Below, in pieces: positions 61,890 through 64,000 of a stretch of 64,000 nucleotides of DNA. Position 1 is the stretch's first letter; each line of letters starts with the position of its first letter. This stretch comes from Terrisporobacter glycolicus ATCC 14880 = DSM 1288 (GTDB lineage Bacteria; Bacillota; Clostridia; Peptostreptococcales; Peptostreptococcaceae): contig NZ_CP117523.1 of NCBI RefSeq assembly GCF_036812735.1, positions 1,488,001-1,552,000 of the forward strand, written 5' to 3'. The position numbers and the translations under genes are program-made. The notes below the pieces were generated by a model. That model was not told where the DNA came from. It searched no databases and saw only the letters and a list, made by a program, of their open reading frames with translations.

Positions 61890-63224
61890 ATGGATCAGAA
61901 AATATTAGAAACAGAAAAGCTTTCGAAATTATTTATTAAATTTACTATTCCAAGTATTATAGGTATGATATTTATAGGAGTACAAGGTATAATAGATGGA
62001 TTGTTTGTAGGTAATGTTATAGGAGGAAATGCCCTAGCAGCAGTGAACTTAGTTCAGCCTTATATGCAAATTATAATGGCCTATGCACTTGTAATAAGCG
62101 TAGGTGCACAAAGTATAATTGGAATAAACTTAGGTAAGGGAGAAAATGAAAAAGCACAAAATATTTTTAGAACTTCATTAATTTTGCTTACTTTAATTTC
62201 TATATTAGTAATGGTGATTGGAATATTCTTTAGTGATGAGATTGCTATATTCTTAGGTGCTAACGAAGTGCTTTTAGAAGGGGCTTCAACTTATATTAAA
62301 ACTATATCTTGCTTTGTAATTTTTGTTTCAGTGATGTTTTTATTTGAAATGATAGTCAGAACAATTGGTAAACCAAATATTTCATTAGTAAGTATGATTT
62401 TAGCAGTATTATTAAACGTGGTTTTAGATTATCTTTTAATTAATAAATTTAATCTAGGAATAAAAGGCGCAGCTTTGGCTACTGGTATATCTTATACATC
62501 AGCATTTTTTATTAATATAATACCTTTTTTAAGTAAAAAAACTGTTATTAACTTATATAAAGGAAAATTTGATAAAAGTTGTTTATTTCCAATGGTATAC
62601 AATGGCTCTTCGGAAGGGATTTCGTCACTTTCAAATGCACTTTCAATGTTTCTATTTAATACTGCATTGATGAAGATGGCAGGAGAAAATGGAATAGCTG
62701 CATTTTCTATAATAAACTATATAGCCCAAGTAGGGTATATGGTATTGTTTGGAATAGCAGATGGAGTAAGGCCAATAATAAGCTATAACTATGGTGCAGA
62801 AAATGAGAATAGAGTAAATAAAACATTAAGAACATCAATTATAGCTAATTTAGTAATTGGCGGAATAATATTTATAGTTATGGAGATGTTCTCTGAGCCT
62901 CTTATAAATGTTTTCTTAAAGGATGGACAGTCGGTACTAGAAATGGCTACTGCAGGTGCAAGAATTTACGGAATAGCATTTTTACTTAATGGTATTAACA
63001 TATTAATATCATCGTACTTTACTGCAATAGATGACCCTAAATCTTCTATAATAGTTGCAGTAAGTAGAGGAATATTGTTTATAGTTATAGGTATTTTTAT
63101 ACTTCCATATATATTTGGAATAAATGGAATATGGGGAAGTATAGTTTTTGCAGAAGTAATAACAATAATTATATGTTTTAAATTATTAAAAAATAAGGAA
63201 TTTGTTAAAGTGGTAAATTTATAG
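61890..63224 (+). CDS. MATE family efflux transporter
   Basis: 444 residues from ATG 61890 (GAGGTG upstream; the longer reading crosses the promoter). Twelve predicted helices in two homologous halves, with SIIGMIFIGVQGIIDGLFVG and GIADGVRPIISYNYGAENEN, a DinF/MepA-like MATE pattern. It exports cationic drugs or metabolites using Na+ or H+. It is driven by a MerR-type promoter and lies 75 bp after the MerR gene. Confidence 0.94.
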   Translation: MDQKILETEKLSKLFIKFTIPSIIGMIFIGVQGIIDGLFVGNVIGGNALAAVNLVQPYMQIIMAYALVISVGAQSIIGINLGKGENEKAQNIFRTSLILLTLISILVMVIGIFFSDEIAIFLGANEVLLEGASTYIKTISCFVIFVSVMFLFEMIVRTIGKPNISLVSMILAVLLNVVLDYLLINKFNLGIKGAALATGISYTSAFFINIIPFLSKKTVINLYKGKFDKSCLFPMVYNGSSEGISSLSNALSMFLFNTALMKMAGENGIAAFSIINYIAQVGYMVLFGIADGVRPIISYNYGAENENRVNKTLRTSIIANLVIGGIIFIVMEMFSEPLINVFLKDGQSVLEMATAGARIYGIAFLLNGINILISSYFTAIDDPKSSIIVAVSRGILFIVIGIFILPYIFGINGIWGSIVFAEVITIIICFKLLKNKEFVKVVNL

Positions 63225-63242
63225 ATAAATTAATATTAGATG

Positions 63243-63277
63243 AAGGAAGATAAACTTAGTTTGACTTCCTTTTTTAG
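63243..63277 (+). terminator. Terminator after the MATE gene
   Basis: Stem AAGGAAG...AAAC / GTTT...CTTCCTT with a small internal mismatch and T6. Confidence 0.8.
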
Positions 63278-63459
63278 TTGAAAGAATTAAATAACTTTAT
63301 ATATATTTCGTAATGATTAAAATTAATAAAATTATAATTAATATTATCAATTTATACATTGAAAAAAATTAAAAATATTAAAGTTAACATTAATAAATTT
63401 AAAAATACTATTGCGTTTTTAATAAAATTTAATATACTTATATTAAAGGAAGTGATAAT

Positions 63460-63822
63460 GTGCATAAAATTATAACTAAATGTCCCGTTTGTGCGGAAGA
63501 AATGAAGATTATGAAATTAAAATGTAATCATTGCAACACGATTATAGAAAATGAGTTTTCTATTTCAAAATTTGATAGATTATCAAAAGAGCAACTAAAT
63601 TTTGTAGAAGTATTTTTATCTTGTAGAGGAAACATAAAAGATGTGGAAAAACAACTTGGCATATCTTATCCAACTGTAAGAGGTAAGCTTGACGATATTA
63701 ATAACAATCTAGGTTTAGTAATTAAAAAAGATACAGAGAAGGAAAAAGAAAAAATAATGGAAATGTTAGAAAACAAGGAGATAAGCTCAGAAGAAGCTAT
63801 TAATCTTTTAAAAAAATTATAA
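63460..63822 (+). CDS. DUF2089 zinc-ribbon HTH protein
   Basis: 120 residues, GTG start with AAAGGAAGTG upstream. Zinc ribbon CPVCAEEM...CNHC (residues about 8-26), then a helix-turn-helix FLSCRGNIKDVEKQLGISYP, TVRGKLDDINNNLGL and a final helix EMLENKEISSEEAINLLKK similar to the start of the next protein. DUF2089 proteins with this layout usually precede a SHOCT-like or YvlB-type gene in cell-envelope stress loci. Confidence 0.9.
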   Translation: MHKIITKCPVCAEEMKIMKLKCNHCNTIIENEFSISKFDRLSKEQLNFVEVFLSCRGNIKDVEKQLGISYPTVRGKLDDINNNLGLVIKKDTEKEKEKIMEMLENKEISSEEAINLLKKL

Positions 63823-63842
63823 AGTATGAAGGAGTGATTAAT

Positions 63843-64000
63843 ATGGAAGATAAAAAGAGAATTTTAAAGATGGTTGAAGAGGGAAAAATAACTGCAGAGG
63901 AAGCTATAAAATTATTAGATGTGCTAGATTCCAATGAAAAATGTGATATTGTTGTTAAAGAGGAAGTTATTGAAGATGATGATTTTTTTGATATAAAAAA
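63843..64000 (+). CDS. SHOCT-like/YvlB-type protein, start only (partial)
   Basis: ATG 63843 follows GAAGGAG. The 52 visible residues open MEDKKRILKMVEEGKITAEE then AIKLLDVLDSNE, the two-helix SHOCT-like motif found at the N-terminus of YvlB/LiaX-like envelope-stress proteins, followed by an acidic stretch (EEVIEDDDFFDI). The rest is beyond the window. It lies 20 bp after the DUF2089 gene, so the two are an operon. Confidence 0.85.
   Translation, partial: MEDKKRILKMVEEGKITAEEAIKLLDVLDSNEKCDIVVKEEVIEDDDFFDIK

Overview
This is a very AT-rich (GC below about one third by eye), gene-dense stretch of chromosome from a Clostridium-like, spore-forming Firmicute. The evidence is the AT-biased codon use, strong AGGAGG-type ribosome sites, a Spo0M homologue, a BceABRS-type module, a LytTR-DUF3021 pair, a yjdF RNA with its gene, and many small clostridial families (DUF2935, DUF2992, DUF4179, DUF2089). 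No prophage, transposase, CRISPR array or rRNA operon is visible. The species cannot be named from the sequence alone.

Layout. 0-7 kb: the end of a GHKL kinase, a PAS-GGDEF diguanylate cyclase, two gene remnants, spo0M, a CBS protein, an initiator tRNA-fMet, ywbE and a decayed WYL regulator. 7-16 kb: yjdF with its RNA leader, an XpaC-TelA pair, a Sel1-repeat protein, a chemoreceptor and a five-SH3b NlpC/P60 cell-wall hydrolase. 16-25 kb: an FMN-binding membrane protein, acetyltransferase, lipoproteins, a ceramidase-like protein, an M14 peptidase, orphan small proteins and a GyrI-like domain protein. 25-33 kb: a cupin, two CNNM/CBS transporters, a holin-like membrane protein, an MtaA/UroD-family protein, an NhaC-type antiporter and a broken B12-radical SAM gene. 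33-42 kb: a BceAB transporter with BceRS two-component system, an ECF sigma/DUF4179 anti-sigma pair, a SagB-type oxidoreductase and an AraC regulator. 42-51 kb (the most unusual part): two tandem Cys-rich repeat proteins, TetR plus a small membrane protein, an Imm-5-like protein, LytTR-DUF3021, a Ser-rich peptide followed by a Hanks-type kinase, and an Lsm-like protein. 51-64 kb: a PQQ-dehydrogenase-like beta-propeller, DUF421 and CPBP pseudogenes, DUF2935, secreted proteins, a MerR regulator, TrmO, a cluster of tiny membrane proteins, a MerR-MATE efflux pair and a DUF2089/SHOCT-like pair.

Two themes stand out. First, decay: about a dozen remnants with frameshifts, stops or deletions are scattered through 64 kb. 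Second, 42.4-48.8 kb carries an approximately 1 kb tandem duplication (Cys-rich gene plus TetR gene, the first TetR copy reduced to a stub). Long near-perfect palindromes lie just upstream of the ribosome sites of three low-complexity proteins. A small Ser-Gly-repeat protein lies directly before an eukaryotic-like kinase whose only well-placed start codon is ATA; the next gene appears to start with ATA too. A spore-surface or metal-binding role is a reasonable inference but is not proven by the sequence. A family of nine near-identical terminator hairpins (core ACCGTATCAC / GTGATACGGT) punctuates the right-hand half of the window and is not seen in the left half.
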